The translations under genes and the position numbers were made by a program. DNA of 64,000 bases from Phoronis australis. Its lineage: Eukaryota > Phoronida > Phoronidae. The stretch lies in contig NMRA01000879.1 in NCBI GenBank assembly GCA_002633005.1, positions 17,674-81,673 of the forward strand, read 5' to 3'. Numbering within the stretch: position 1 is the stretch's first letter; every line of letters starts with the position of its first letter. Shown piece after piece: positions 11,555-22,725 of this stretch. A model generated the notes under the pieces. It was not told where the DNA came from. It saw only the letters and a list, made by a program, of their open reading frames with translations, and did not search any database.

Positions 11555-13417
11555 AAATATTTTACGAAATTGGATGCGCGCTCATGGTATTGGCAGATTA
11601 AATTGCCTAACAAATCGTTATTCTGACAACATTGAACACGCCGTTCGGGAGATATCGCTTCTTGAGAATACCATTGGTCTTCGATCGTCAAAAGATGAAT
11701 TCCAAAAACAAATTGTCGTGAGTTTCGAGAGACTTCATGGTTTTGTCGCAGTTGTAGATAACTTCCTGTTGTTTGGGCGTAACCGAAAAGAGCACGATAC
11801 CAATCTGATACAAGCTTTTCTAGAGATGCCGTCAGGGAAGCATTCGTTTGAATGATGAGAAATTGGAAGTTGCAAAAAAAGAAGTCCCACAGTTTGCACA
11901 TTTGATAACTAGTGAAGGTCTGCAACCGGATCCATCAAAAAATGCTGCCGTTACCCAAACGAAGTGGCCTGAGAATAAAGGTAAGCTTGAAACTGTTCTA
12001 GGCATGATGAACTATCTTTCGAAATTTGCACCACGTTTGGCTGATACACTAGCCTCGTGCGCCAACTGTTATAGTATGTCAACACAGTGATTTTGTTTGG
12101 GTCGAGCAACAGCAAAATTCAGTTGATGAGGCAAAGCATCTGATCACTAAGACACCTTTGATGCGTTTTCTGATCGAAAAGACTTTGACTCTACAAGTTG
12201 ATGCCTCAAAATTCAATACCATTTGCGAATGCACCAAAGGCACCTACACCAGCTGAAATGAACTACGCGCAAATTGAAAATGAAATGCTTGCAATTTTGT
12301 TTGGATATGCCAATAAGTTTATGGTAGGAAAGTATTTGTGGAGACAGCGTTCAAACCACTTGTATCGATATCAAATAAGCCAATATCTGCTGCGCCTCTT
12401 AGAATAACAAGGATGATGCTACAGTTGCAGAGACATGGCTTGGAATTACGTCATTTACCAGAAAAGGAAATTATAGTGGCAGACAAACTGTCGCAAAAAA
12501 TTCTGCCAGAAACGCTGCCACAGATGTCGGAAGGCATCGGAGAATATACGTGTGCACTCAGTGAAGGCCAATGTTGCATTCAGTGAGAATAAAGTTAAAA
12601 GCCATTAAGATTTGATTAATGAGGATCCACAAATGTGTTCACTTAAGCAACATGTTATTCATCGGTGTCCCAAATTACGTACAGTGTAGCCAGTGTAGCA
12701 TTGATGTGATGAACTATTGGAATTACAGGCATAAAACTTCAGTTGTTGATAATGTGTTAATCAAGGGCCATAAGATCGAGCACGTGCAATGCCAATACTA
12801 GGGAACTGCTCCTAGTAGGGATACCTGCTGTCAAATGGTTAGGACTAATGAACCGCTTAAACCGCGAAACGTTTACTGTCCAAGTCCATTGAAAGTGGCA
12901 TTGACCGCTATATTGCATTGTTAGAAGATCGCAGTGCACCAATAATCGACGGAAACTCGCCAAGTGATTAGCTAATATCACCTCGCTTACGTTCTACATT
13001 GACTGTGACCCCTGATCATCTCAAGTCCTCGATGGTAAAATCATCAATCGAGAATCACCGTAGAAAGCAAAAAACATATTTTGATCGAGCATGTAAACCG
13101 CTCAAACCACTCAACATTGGCGATTCTGTCCGTATTCTACAATAAAAGACTTGGACAGCTGCTAAAGTCACTCCATCATACATAGCAGCCACTAACGATC
13201 TGGTTAATTACCGTCTTAATCGTCGACGTTTGATGATAACGAATGAAACTATAGGCGAGAACAATGATCTGCCTAACAATATGGCATCAACTCTTGTTAA
13301 ACTGGAACAAGACAGTGACAAAGGTGAACCATATATTACGAGATTTACTGTAGTCGTGTGGTTAAGCCTACTGTCCATGTAGAAGAAATATAGTTTTAGT
13401 TTTTAAATAGAGGAGGA

Positions 13418-13534
13418 TGTAACATGATTGCTCATGCTTATGTTTATACTGCTAGCTGCAATTAATCATGGTCAGTAACATTATATAATACATGCTAGAA
13501 GCTGTGCGGTCTTAGTCAAGCTTTGGGCATTACA
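13418..13534 (+). repeat. Short 3' LTR of the gypsy fragment, with purine tract just before
   Basis: AGAGGAGGA directly precedes TGTAACATG, and the likely end is GCATTACA (TG...CA, with TGTAA/TTACA inverted ends). About 117 bp. There is no second LTR in the window to confirm the end. Confidence 0.55.
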
Positions 13535-13546
13535 CTTTTCACTTCA

Positions 13547-13558
13547 TTTAATATATAC

Positions 13559-13645
<87 letters not shown>

Positions 13646-13664
13646 GACACACATATATATATAA
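13547..13664. repeat. Compound (TA)n(CA)n microsatellite
   Basis: About 45 bp of TA repeats followed by about 60 bp of CA repeats and a short TA tail. Confidence 0.95.
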
Positions 13665-13756
13665 GTGTCTCGATAATACACACAATATTACTGCACCTAC
13701 ATGGTCTATGTGGCGGAGGACATCAGTCGAACGCTTATTTGGAATATCTGTTATGT

Positions 13757-14049
13757 TCAGAATAAGAAGTTACCGTAATTAATATTCACAATTCTGGAAT
13801 ATAAATTCCTCTTGTTTCCAGCAGTCGTAAAGACATTAACGCCAGTATGTATACGGAATTCTTTGTATCCCTTGGTATTGCTGGAGTTAACTTGAGTTGG
13901 TGCTGGTGCTGGTGCTGGTTGCGATGATATTGTTTTGTCGTACACACTGGCTAATATAACGTCAGAAGTCACGTCAACGTTACTTCCGCCATACACACGG
14001 GTACTTGCGGAGCCAAATGCTGAGAGCGTGCTTAGACGGTACAGGGATT
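13757..14049 (-). CDS. Possible terminal exon, unknown protein
   Basis: A minus-strand frame of 97 codons begins after a good acceptor (GCATTTCATTTCAG|) and ends at TGA. It needs a phase-1 donor. It includes SLYRLSTLSAFGSASTRVY and a Pro-Ala run (PAPAPAP), and has no recognisable domain. The composition is what one would expect of a cytoplasmic tail or linker. It could be the last exon of LCCL gene A, being on the same strand 1.2 kb further on, or of an unrelated gene. The plus-strand frame overlapping it lacks splice support. Confidence 0.3.
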
Positions 14050-14065
14050 CTGAAATGAAATGCAA

Positions 14066-15239
14066 CCATAGTCATAAGGTTACATTGCACTCGTCCGTGA
14101 ACTACTATAGAACATCCAGGGTATTTAGAAAATCGTCAATAAGTCTTTGCATTCAGTCAAATATCTTAAAACTAGTTATGACAATTATTCCAAATCAAAT
14201 ACTTACCAGTTTTTCGACTGGACACAAACTTCTTGCAAGAATAAGTATTACCATACCTGCAAGTTGGTATTACAAGAACATCAAATGATTTCAGACCATT
14301 TTAAATGTGTAATTTGAAATTCATTAAGGGCCTGGAAACAGGTTAAATTGGTGGTTTATTTTTCAGATTTTTATTTTAATCTTTGACCACAACAGAAAGT
14401 AAAACTTGTATGGTTCACAGAGTTTTTATACTCGTATTCTAAAGCCCTTTAAACGAAAGCGCCTCTCACAAAAGTGAAAAAATTCCCTATGTTTCTAAGG
14501 GGTCACCTCTAATTAACCTAATGACTAAAATGTTTTTGAAATTGGCTTAATTTCATTGTGCAATATATTATATTGATGAGCGATTTATGAAAAGGAAAAA
14601 TCAAAATATTACTGACTTCAATTTTGAGGCATTTTGTCTGATTCGGAATTGCATAAAAATGCTAAGTTTGACCTTCTCAAATCGCGAAAATCACAAAATA
14701 ATACATGTAATTAGGTCGTTAAATGTCACTAGATACGCGATTATGGTGCTGGAATTGTAAACTAATTTACTTGATGTTTAGAAATCTATGACATTGTTAA
14801 GCAGAATCTTCATAACTGTCATTCGACTTAGTCACACCTAATTGCTTTGTACTACGTAAAGTCATGTTGTGCGCTCCTTGTAAACGCCAAAAACACGAAG
14901 AATTCAACGCCAAATCAATATTTTTAAACTCAGAAATCGTTCTTTGAAATTAAAAATCCCAGTCAAATAAATAATAAGTTAGTTATTGCGCTTAAACAGC
15001 GACTTTTTACGGCTATGTGGGAAACTGCGTCAACACCCGTTGATAAACAACGCGTTCGTTACACGTAAGTTACCGGATCATGTCGTGAACTTACACTGAA
15101 TAGGCAACAGCTTTTGTGGTTTCCTGTAGATTTAATTCATTTGTCAAAGTTTGTTGCTATTGATCCTGCTCAACCCAGGAACTATGTGTCTAACACAATT
15201 TTATTTCTTAATGTTTTTGTAAGTGCCCGAAATAACTTT
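14066..15239. other. No gene recognised (possible intron)
   Basis: AT-rich, without splice-supported open frames. It lies between the two possible 3' exons of LCCL gene A. Confidence 0.4.
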
Positions 15240-15672
15240 TTAGAAACTATGCACGTAATGAAAACATGTAGTATAATCCATTAAATCCCAACACAAAATT
15301 CGCAAAGCATTTTTTCTAAATCCCAAAACCAACCCAAATCTAACTTGCGGGATCTTTTTGAACATGCATCTAGTATACACCGTGATTGCAAAACTGAGAA
15401 TGACGTACTTCAGGCACAGAGCCGCCGGAACAATGGTCAGGATTAAACTCTTGTCACTTAATATGACTAACATTATTGGTCTCGATAAAATTTCAGCGTG
15501 CCCATACATTAATGCAATGGAGAATGCTGTTCTTCCTACTGCGGTTATGCTGTATATTATAAATAGGCTCTGAAGGAGCGAAACAAGCCCCGTAATCGGA
15601 TAAAAGTAGAATTCGAGATCTGTTTCTTTGCAGAAGAATACATGTAGAAGAGCACATACGTAATTTTCACTT
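15240..15672 (-). CDS. Possible exon 5 of LCCL gene A: hydrophobic, multi-membrane-span segment
   Basis: An open frame runs from an acceptor (TTGGTTCACAG|) at 15,672 to a stop at 15,240, about 144 codons. The first base completes the phase-2 Gly codon left by exon 4, so the join keeps the frame. It contains hydrophobic stretches compatible with two to four membrane spans: one starting near YPITGLVSLLQSLFIIY, and a later one around IVPAALCLKYVILSFAITVY. I see weak resemblance to the C-terminal membrane segments of otopetrin-type channels but cannot assign a family. It may end earlier at a donor such as AA|GTACGT. There is no matching exon in the part of gene B that lies in this window, so membership is unproven. 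Confidence 0.35.
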
Positions 15673-16059
15673 CTGTGAACCAACACATTTTGTAGAAGCA
15701 TCAATTATAATTGGAAATTTCAAAGAAATTATTCTACAAAAAACGGCGAGAGTAACTGAGATTCAGTGTTATACAACTGTTCGTTGTTCTTTTTTGCTGT
15801 TGGTTGATGGTAGTTCAAGCTTTGCTGCTTCAATATAACATACGCTAGTTGGTAAGAGGTGCATTATTATAAGAAACGCAAACTCGGATTATTAAATTCT
15901 CCTTTGAACGTTTCACACCAAAACACAAACCTGAATAATTACTTGCCACGTTTGAAAAGATGCTTTGTATGTGACGGGGAAGTTCAAATGTACAGGAAAC
16001 TGACAAGTGCCCATGTTTAAAGACACGTGGTCTCAGAAATGAACGTTAAATCAACGTAC

Positions 16060-16208
16060 CCCCAAGTTTTCCCAGCCCCGTAACGAAGTGAAAGGAGATA
16101 CACAGACGGGGAAGTGCAGGTTGTCCATTTGACCGTTCTGTCTGCGTCATTGTCACCCCAGGGTAATATACGACCATCGTGCCATGCTGACCGGCATATG
16201 GAGGAATC
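16060..16208 (-). CDS. LCCL gene A, exon 4 (149 bp): LCCL motif DSSICRSAWHDGRI and extension
   Basis: The exon begins directly after an acceptor (TTCAACAG|) and ends GG|GTACGT, phase 0 to phase 2. It starts DSSICRSAWHDGRILPW, very close to the LCCL signature (D-S-S-I-C-x-A-A-x-H-x-G-x-I) and supplying the fourth LCCL cysteine. The downstream part (NDADRTV, WTTCTSP, RYGAG) is shared with the copy at 62,398-62,546 but differs from the usual LCCL C-terminal half, so the fold may be divergent or followed by another module. Both copies are 149 bp with the same phases. A long open frame that overlaps it on this strand (16,046-16,570) is a different frame and not the gene. Confidence 0.85.
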
Positions 16209-16879
16209 CTGTTGAAGCAGAATAAAAATCTAAACACGACCCAAATGCAATGCAACCAAATTTTAAAAGAAAACAAAACTGATACATACATGTAACTGTC
16301 ACAAGCACTGAAAAGCATCCCACGCCATCGCACAGAAACGACTGTAACATAGGGGATTTTTCTAAACCCCCTCGAGCATCCAACCCACAAAGCCGTCGAC
16401 CCCCACGACCCCCTCGACCTGAGGCAATAGAGGTATTGTTGTTCTTTCTGCATGTTTAATAATCTTATAAGTCGCATACTGACTTTCCTTAAAGACTTGG
16501 TGTGACAAAGAGGTCGACGATGATTGGCCTCGCAGATTTTAGCGATAATATAAGCAAAAGTAAAGCACATTCACGTAAGACAATGGAAGATATTTATGAA
16601 AAATCTCCAAAAACTGTTTTTTTAAAGTGATAGATATTGATTGAAGAATACACAGAGCATACAAAGAAATAATGACAAACCCGGAAATCGCGAAGCATTA
16701 TATCTGGGTTGTGAACAATTTATAAATAAAACAAATTTGCATAGAAGTATATACATGTAACAGAGCAAGTCTCCAGTCAACAACAAAAATGTGTATTTTA
16801 CCTCGTCATGCATGAGTTTCAGTTCAGTTATACATGATAACGAGCAATTTCATAGGAAGAAACACCCTTCTCCTAAACC

Positions 16880-17038
16880 TGTCTCTAGCGAAGTCCCCGA
16901 CACGTACAGTCGCGTCCGCATGCTCACGTAACAAAGGCGCACTGAGACGCAGCAAAGATATTAGCATAAGAATAACTGAAAAATTACAACTTTAAATAAG
17001 AATAACAATATGCGTAAAGTTACTAACGTCCCGTCACA
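16880..17038 (-). repeat. 3' LTR of the minus-strand gypsy element
   Basis: Partner of the 5' LTR, about 159 bp with a roughly 20 bp length difference. On the minus strand it is preceded by the purine tract AGGGGGGAGGA, which fixes the orientation and start. Confidence 0.85.
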
Positions 17039-17051
17039 TCCTCCCCCCTAA
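17039..17051 (-). other. Polypurine tract of the gypsy element
   Basis: Minus strand AGGGGGGAGGA abuts TGTGACGGG, the start of the 3' LTR. This is the plus-strand DNA primer site in LTR retrotransposons. Confidence 0.8.
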
Positions 17052-17855
17052 CAGAAAATGTCGTCCCGACATCATTAACACTGAATTTGAAGACAAAGCA
17101 CAGTACTGGCTACAGACATCTCAACGCACACTCCACTCCCAACACGGCAACGCCTGGCGTGCTCGCAATAGCAGCAAATTAAAAAAAAATAGTGACCTGC
17201 CAATTTTAATCGGTCCGGCACCATCTGCCGTCCGCACAGAATACGCATTATTTCTCTGAGAGACAACACGATAAGGAGCTGAGCCAAATGCATTCTGAAT
17301 TTTATGCCTCCCTATGATACTGTGGTCTCTCAGAAATATTGTTGCACCAACCAGAAGCGACTGGGAGAACACACGTGTATCATTTCTATCTATATTTCTA
17401 TCATTCGAAGTGTCTTTAAATACTGAGCACGCTGCCACGCGTCTGTCATTTTATTTGCTCTTAACTTTACATACTCGTCTGTGCAACCATCTGCCAGATT
17501 TGCTGCACCAAACCGCTGGAGAAAATCCGAAGGAAATTTCGGTTCCCTTCCAAAGAACAAGAAAAACGGAGAGTACTCAATAGTGCTGTGTGTACAATTA
17601 TACGACATCACAAGATCATGTACATACTGCGGCCATTTACGCTTGTGATCAATTGAAAAAGTTTTCAACAGATTATGCAATGTGCGATTAAAACGCTCAC
17701 ACTGTGAATTTCCCTCAGGATGATATGGGGTTGTACGGGATTTCTGAATGTCATATGATTGACACAACTGCTTAACCAGACCGCTTTCAAAATTGCCACC
17801 CTGATCGCAATGAATCCTGTCCGGAATACCGAACTTGTTAAATTTCGCCAACTAT

Positions 17856-19044
17856 GTTGCTCTTACACTAAGTTTGTTTTTTTTTTGTTTGTTAGCACGA
17901 TACAGGTCACAATTTTCGTCCGATCATCACGAAATTTACATATAACACGTACTTCCGGAAGTACTGGAAGCCTATTTTTTGTCAAAATCGGATCCAAGAT
18001 GGCGGCTGTGGCGGCCATTTTGTTTTCATTAAAAGGTTTAAATGCTTCTGCAGGCTACAATTTTTTACGTAAAAGGCTAACAATCGGCACAGTAAATGGA
18101 TCGAAAGTTATCTGCGAGTATCCTGGAAATTGTTCAATTCCAAATAAAGATGGCAGAAATATCGGCGATCGCGCATGCGCACCTCGATTTTGGCCTAAAA
18201 ACATTTTCTCCTGTAGAGGGCGCATTATAAGACCAATTTCTTCGAATTTTTACATGCATTAGTTTCTTATGACAAGCTGTTATACAAAGCCAAAAAACGG
18301 TAATTTTCTTTCAAGATGGCGGATCTGGCCCATGTTGACCTATTTTCAGTCCTGCTGGAGTGTGATTTTAAACGGGAAGAGAAAAAGACGTGATTTTTTG
18401 CATGTGGTTTCTTTGAAGTATATCCTTTCAAATGGCCTGTAGCAATTTTTTTCTCAGACTTACCGTTTTCGAGTTATTTGACTTTGAATTTCTTAAAAAG
18501 AAAAACGCAAAATTTCAGTTTTTTCGAAAAAATTTACGGAATTAGGCGATACCATTAGTTTAGATAGAATTTTGAACGGGCTTTCAGAAGATGCTTTCGC
18601 TAGGACGTCTATTTTTCGAGTTATTTGAGATTTTCTGATAACGCTGTTCCTTTGTTGAGCGCTCTTGCTGCATTGGTGTTGGTTTATCTTCTATTGAAGT
18701 AGGCTGTAGCCTATTTCTTATTGATTTATGACATCTAAGTTCGTCATATGAATGTTGTGATGTTGTTCATTATCGCCACCACCATCATCATGTTCGTCAT
18801 CATCGTCATCATCTTTGTCATCATCTCCGTCGTTGTCTTTTCCGTTAATTTCGCCAAGTGTCGCTCAAGACTGTAGCCATTTTCTTACTGATTTCGGACT
18901 TCTACGTTCGTCATGTGTATGTTATTATTACTTTTTGTTCATCCTCGCCACCATCGTCGTCATATTCCTCATCTTCTTCATCATCTTTATCGTCATCTTT
19001 TTGGTTAATTTCGCCAAGTTTCGCTCCTCGGAGCGCTTTCATTG
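17856..19044. mobile_element. 1.2 kb insertion of unknown class in the integrase
   Basis: Flanked by AACTAT at 17,850-17,855 and 19,045-19,050; similarity may extend through TTGCTC to make a 12 bp imperfect duplication. A T-rich tract lies near the left end, and there is a short palindrome (CGCTCCTCGGAGCG) near the right end. Two AAGATGGCGG motifs (YY1-like) occur inside. No transposase or RT frame. It could be a minus-strand SINE/LINE fragment or a non-autonomous DNA element. Confidence 0.6.
18700..19026. repeat. Two tandem copies of a 165 bp CAT/CGT-rich unit
   Basis: Each unit begins near CTGTAGCC, passes through a CATCATCGTCATC-like run, and ends GTTAATTTCGCCAAGT-TCGCTC. The two copies are about 80% alike. 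Confidence 0.75.
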
Positions 19045-19675
19045 AACTATTGCTCAGTCAACGCCTTGGCAACAGTCAGGGCAGTTTGATTGCGTGACAG
19101 TACAACCTGCGCGAACTTCGTGAATATGCCAGTCATCACTAATATGTTTTCCTTACCGTCACTGGACGGCTCTAGCACAGTAAAATCAACGGCTAACTTT
19201 CCATTGGGTCTACATGCAGTCAAGTGACTCGTGATCGTCTTCGGTTTTTTGTATGGGCCCTTGGAAATTTGATGCCTCTCACATAATTTGCAATGGTCTG
19301 TCACATCATTTTGCATGCCTACCAAAAAGTAACGATTACTAATCAAATCAAATGTTCTCTTATACCCTTGGTGCCCAGCAGCATCATGTAGAAACACCAT
19401 AATTTCTCTTCGTAGTGATTGTGGCACAACTAACAAACTTACAACTTCATTATCAACTGACGAGATCATGTTTATGAACAGCATTCCCCGGTCTAAGTAC
19501 AGATCATTCCAATACCTCAAATTATTCCGTATGCCGCTATTTGCGGTGTCACCAGGCTTACCTTTTGCTTGTAAGCTTTCCATCACGCCACCAAGAATAA
19601 CATCATGACGCTGTGAATTCACTAATTCGGTGTTTGTTAGGGCAGGGAATGACGACGAAGTGTCCAACCCACTCT

Positions 19676-20317
19676 GTGTCGTAACAAACTAAAGCCTGAC
19701 AGGGATCAGGTCACAATATTCTTGACAGCGCGAAAGTGTCTAAGTTTGACTTACCAGTCTTGTACACAATATGAAAATTATAATTTGCTAACTCAGAAAC
19801 CCACCTCTGAGTTGCATGCAACCAGCTTAGCTGTGGAGAACGCATATGTAACAGTGCTAACTACAAGCGGCACACCCCCGTATAGGTAATCGTGAAACTC
19901 AAGTTTATGTACAGGATAACGTTTCTCGGCTTCACTCAAACAACGAATGGCAAAGGCAATAGGTCTATTCAATCGTCCCGCCTCCTGATATAATATGGCA
20001 GCTATAACGACGTCATACTAGCGTCAATGTGCACAGAAAATGGCTGTGTACAGTCAGCAGATGCCAGCACCGGGCTACTCGTGCACCTGCGTTTAAGTTC
20101 GTCAAAAGCATGCTGGTCTTTATCACCTTAAGACAGTCCATTTGGGGCATCAGAAGATTACATGTACGTTTACGACCAGTTACTCCTTTTGTAAGAGCAT
20201 GGAGAGGCTAGGCAATTGATGCAAAGTCTTGAATAAAGCGAAGGTAAAACTCCACGAAACTTAAAAAACTTTGTAAGTCTTTCACACACTTTGGAATAGG
20301 CCAATCCAACACAACCG
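19676..20317 (-). pseudogene. gypsy RNase H region, heavily decayed
   Basis: It lies between the end of RT and the integrase zinc region, where RNase H is expected. No long open frame remains; I see short matching stretches only. Confidence 0.4.
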
Positions 20318-22720
20318 CTATCTTATCGGGATCACCCCTTGTTGAGATATTACGTGACCCAAATACACCGTTTGCTGCTTAAAGAACTCACATTTTGACG
20401 GCTTAAATGTCATATCAAACTCACGTACGCGTTGAAACACGTTTCTCAACCGGATTAGATGCTTCTCAAATGGATAACTAAATACCAAATATCGTCCAAT
20501 AATATCAAGCACTCAGACAAATACAAATCCCCCATACACATTTCCATCATTTGATGAAGCGTTGCAGGATCATTGGTTAACCCAAACGGAAGTCTATTGC
20601 ACTCGTAAAATCCGAGTTGACCTACAGTAAATGCCGTTTTATGTTTGTCCTCCTCTGCTATATCTACCTGCCAATAAGCAGATTTCATGTCAAGAGTTGA
20701 AAAATATTGAGAACAATGGAGCGTACGCAAATTTTCAGTCGCACGAGGCAAAGCATACGCATCCTTTACCGTGGTCTCTTTCAATTTACGAAAATCTAAG
20801 TAAAATCGCAACTCTCCAGACTCCTTACGTATCAAGACAATACTGGAAGCACATGGACTATTGGACGGTCTGATAACCCCCACTTGCAACATATCCTTTA
20901 AAGGAGAATGCCACCCGATTTAATTAGTCTTCTTTGCCGTCTTAATCGGTCTATATCCACATCGCCTCGCATACGGTTGACCTTACCTTGCCAAGAGCTG
21001 TCGCGTTAACCTGTGAGGAAGGTGAGAAACGACGCTAGCGACGTCAATGGTTCATTTGCAAAGTGAATGTCGCTATGTTGCGGTGCATCGTTCCCGGTTG
21101 TCCGAACTAAGCAGCTGCGAGGAAAGCGGGTATATCGTTTTTTTACTTTCTCGAGAGTCCGAAATGCTTAGGAAGTGGCTCTTGGTAGTGAAGAATGAAA
21201 TGTACGCTGTAAATAGTAAGTATGAGGCCGTGAAACATCTCCGTATCTGTGGCCTGCAGACGTCGACAGTGCCTGACGAATGCCGGCTTACCAAATAACT
21301 CCATACGTTCCGTTGTCTGAGCTTGTTCTCTAGTATTTTTTCATCACTGTATTCTTGTTCGAGTTGATAGCTTGTAAAACTTAACGATCCACCTGCGAAG
21401 TCGGGACTGATGAGCTCTAGCTCGTCCTAAGTCGGGATTGCGAGTTGCCATGTTGGCGTTTATTATTGAACGTTCTTTTTAAAAATGAGTTATTCTCACC
21501 CTAACGAATACTTATATAAAACTAAAACAAAGTCTGTCTCATTAGATGCAATTTGTAATGCCTTTGGAGTGTTCGTGAGTGCAGCTGATTTGAGAAGCCA
21601 GCAACGAATAAATCACTGCGTTACTGGCTTTAGGTGCAAAACTAATTGACGGGACACCGAGGCCGTGTGAGCTCATAGTGTTTGCTGGCAGAAACTGTTG
21701 TGAAACAACTCGATTTCCATCCCACGGCAAGGTGTTAGGGGAATCTTATTATTTATATTTACATTACTCAAATAATGATTGTCAATGTACAACTTCTCAG
21801 TGCCCTGAGGGTGCTGTTGCCAAAGCGCCGGAACCTGAATTCGAGCCCCCCTACGAGTAAGTAGATTTGCAGTTTCGTGGTAATTCACCAACATAATCAC
21901 GTGCACATCACTTTGACTCATTAGTATAGTATTTTCTTCACTGGAAGTTTAGTTTCCACTGAACTTTGGCTGGTTTATGTTCGTGATGTCTGATCAGTTT
22001 CCGAGCCACTGGCCCGCCGGGATCAGGACGAGTCAACGACTGCCGGCCGCGACGGACCTGATCGGGGCTCTGAGAGCCACTGGCCTGGATAACAAGCGTT
22101 TTGTGTTTAGAACTCAAAAAAACACAAGTCTAAACAACACAGATCTAGGAGTCATGTCTGTATCTCACGGATTGGCTTGCCGAACTTTGTAAGCTACGGT
22201 GTGTCCAAGTACCATCAAATCCGTAAGAGCAAAATAAAACAACATGTTTTCATAAGACCTTGGTGTATTTTTAAGGGTTTTACATCGAAGTTTGATGATT
22301 CATTGCTGTTAAACGATGATTTCAAGCGATAAGCTGACACCAGTAACCCGTGTTGTGAACTGCTGAACAGACTGATTGTTAAACCAATGACGCCATTGGA
22401 TAATTTCAACACCTCCGTCTGCCGTCATGTCTCAGGTAAAGCAACTGTACTTGTCGTTATGGAGTAGAACTACTCGATCTAAATTGATACAAATTAGGTA
22501 GTTTTTTGGGTGGCATGCTCCTTTAAGTGAGCTCTAACTTCATTCAACATGTTAGGATGAATAGAGCGATGTCGGTGTTTAAAAGGAGCATCGCTTGTCA
22601 AATGTATCTTATGCTGAGCCTGAGTAACATTGCCAAGATCCAAATCATTCTGCGCAAAATACCTTGATATTCATTGAGTAAGCTTATGGCTCGGGCGCGC
22701 TGCTAAATACTTAAATCTGG
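20318..22720 (-). pseudogene. gypsy reverse transcriptase, split by a transposon
   Basis: The N-terminal part (APFKHRHRSIHPNML, 22,530-22,590) is separated by the 1.6 kb TTAA element from VGVIRPSNSPCASSIVLI at about 20,880. Further motifs are LRFYLDFRKL, YFSTLDMKSAYWQV and CNRLPFGLTNDPAT. The catalytic box reads LLDD where YxDD is usual, and a frameshift follows at about 20,500. FKPSKCEFFKQQTVYLGHV marks the end of the palm and thumb. Confidence 0.85.
20902..22522. mobile_element. TTAA-flanked DNA transposon, non-autonomous, inserted in gypsy RT
   Basis: Terminal inverted repeats AGGAGAATGCCACCC (left) and AGGAGCATGCCACCC (right, reverse strand) are flanked by TTAA at 20,898-20,901 and 22,523-22,526. 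With one TTAA counted, the RT codons on either side are contiguous and in frame, which fixes the ends exactly. 1,621 bp, without a recognisable transposase. The target site resembles piggyBac-type elements, but the ends do not begin CCC, so the superfamily is unsettled. A second copy, without visible ends, surrounds the BEL element at 52.5-61.6 kb. Confidence 0.92.
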
Positions 22721-22725
22721 GTTTA

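Larger units (their letters stand above)
11100..13534 (+). mobile_element. Decayed Ty3/gypsy retrotransposon fragment (RT to 3' LTR)
   Basis: In order: reverse transcriptase start (LRICLDPRVLNNAI, near 11,185); a SINE insertion; the rest of RT with LDARSWYWQIKL and VAVVDNFLLFG, where the catalytic Asp pair reads DN rather than DD; RNase H (TPAEMNYAQIENEMLAI, near 12,250; ADKLSQ, near 12,480); then a gap where most of the integrase should be; the integrase C-terminus (YFDRACKPLKPLNIGDSVRI, near 13,080); and a purine tract next to a short 3' LTR. Several stops and frameshifts. Gag, protease and the 5' LTR are missing. A dead copy. Confidence 0.85.
17121..19667 (-). pseudogene. gypsy integrase, split by a 1.2 kb insertion
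   Basis: The zinc-binding HHCC region (HDAAGHQGYKRTF, then CKLCERHQ) and the first catalytic Asp (AVDFTVLEP) are at 19,130-19,400. The second catalytic Asp (IHCDQGGNFES) is at about 17,800, and the Glu in YHPEGNSQCERFNRTL is at about 17,710, both beyond the insertion. A C-terminal tail extends to about 17,121 with a frameshift. At the insertion site both target copies carry a TAG stop in the integrase frame. Confidence 0.85.

Noticed and set aside
13523-13765. Open frame over the TA/CA microsatellite
   Set aside because: Pure simple-repeat translation.
16046-16570. A 174-codon minus-strand open frame
   Set aside because: It overlaps LCCL exon 4 in a different frame. The frame that is conserved in the copy at 62,398 and bordered by splice sites is another one.
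17856-19044. Helitron, because of a CGCTCCTCGGAGCG hairpin near the right end
   Set aside because: The end reads CTAT, not CTRR, there is no TC start between A and T, and a target duplication is present.
18815-19097. Serine/phenylalanine-rich frames in the CAT/CGT repeat
   Set aside because: Low-complexity translation of a tandem repeat inside a transposon; frames exist in several phases.
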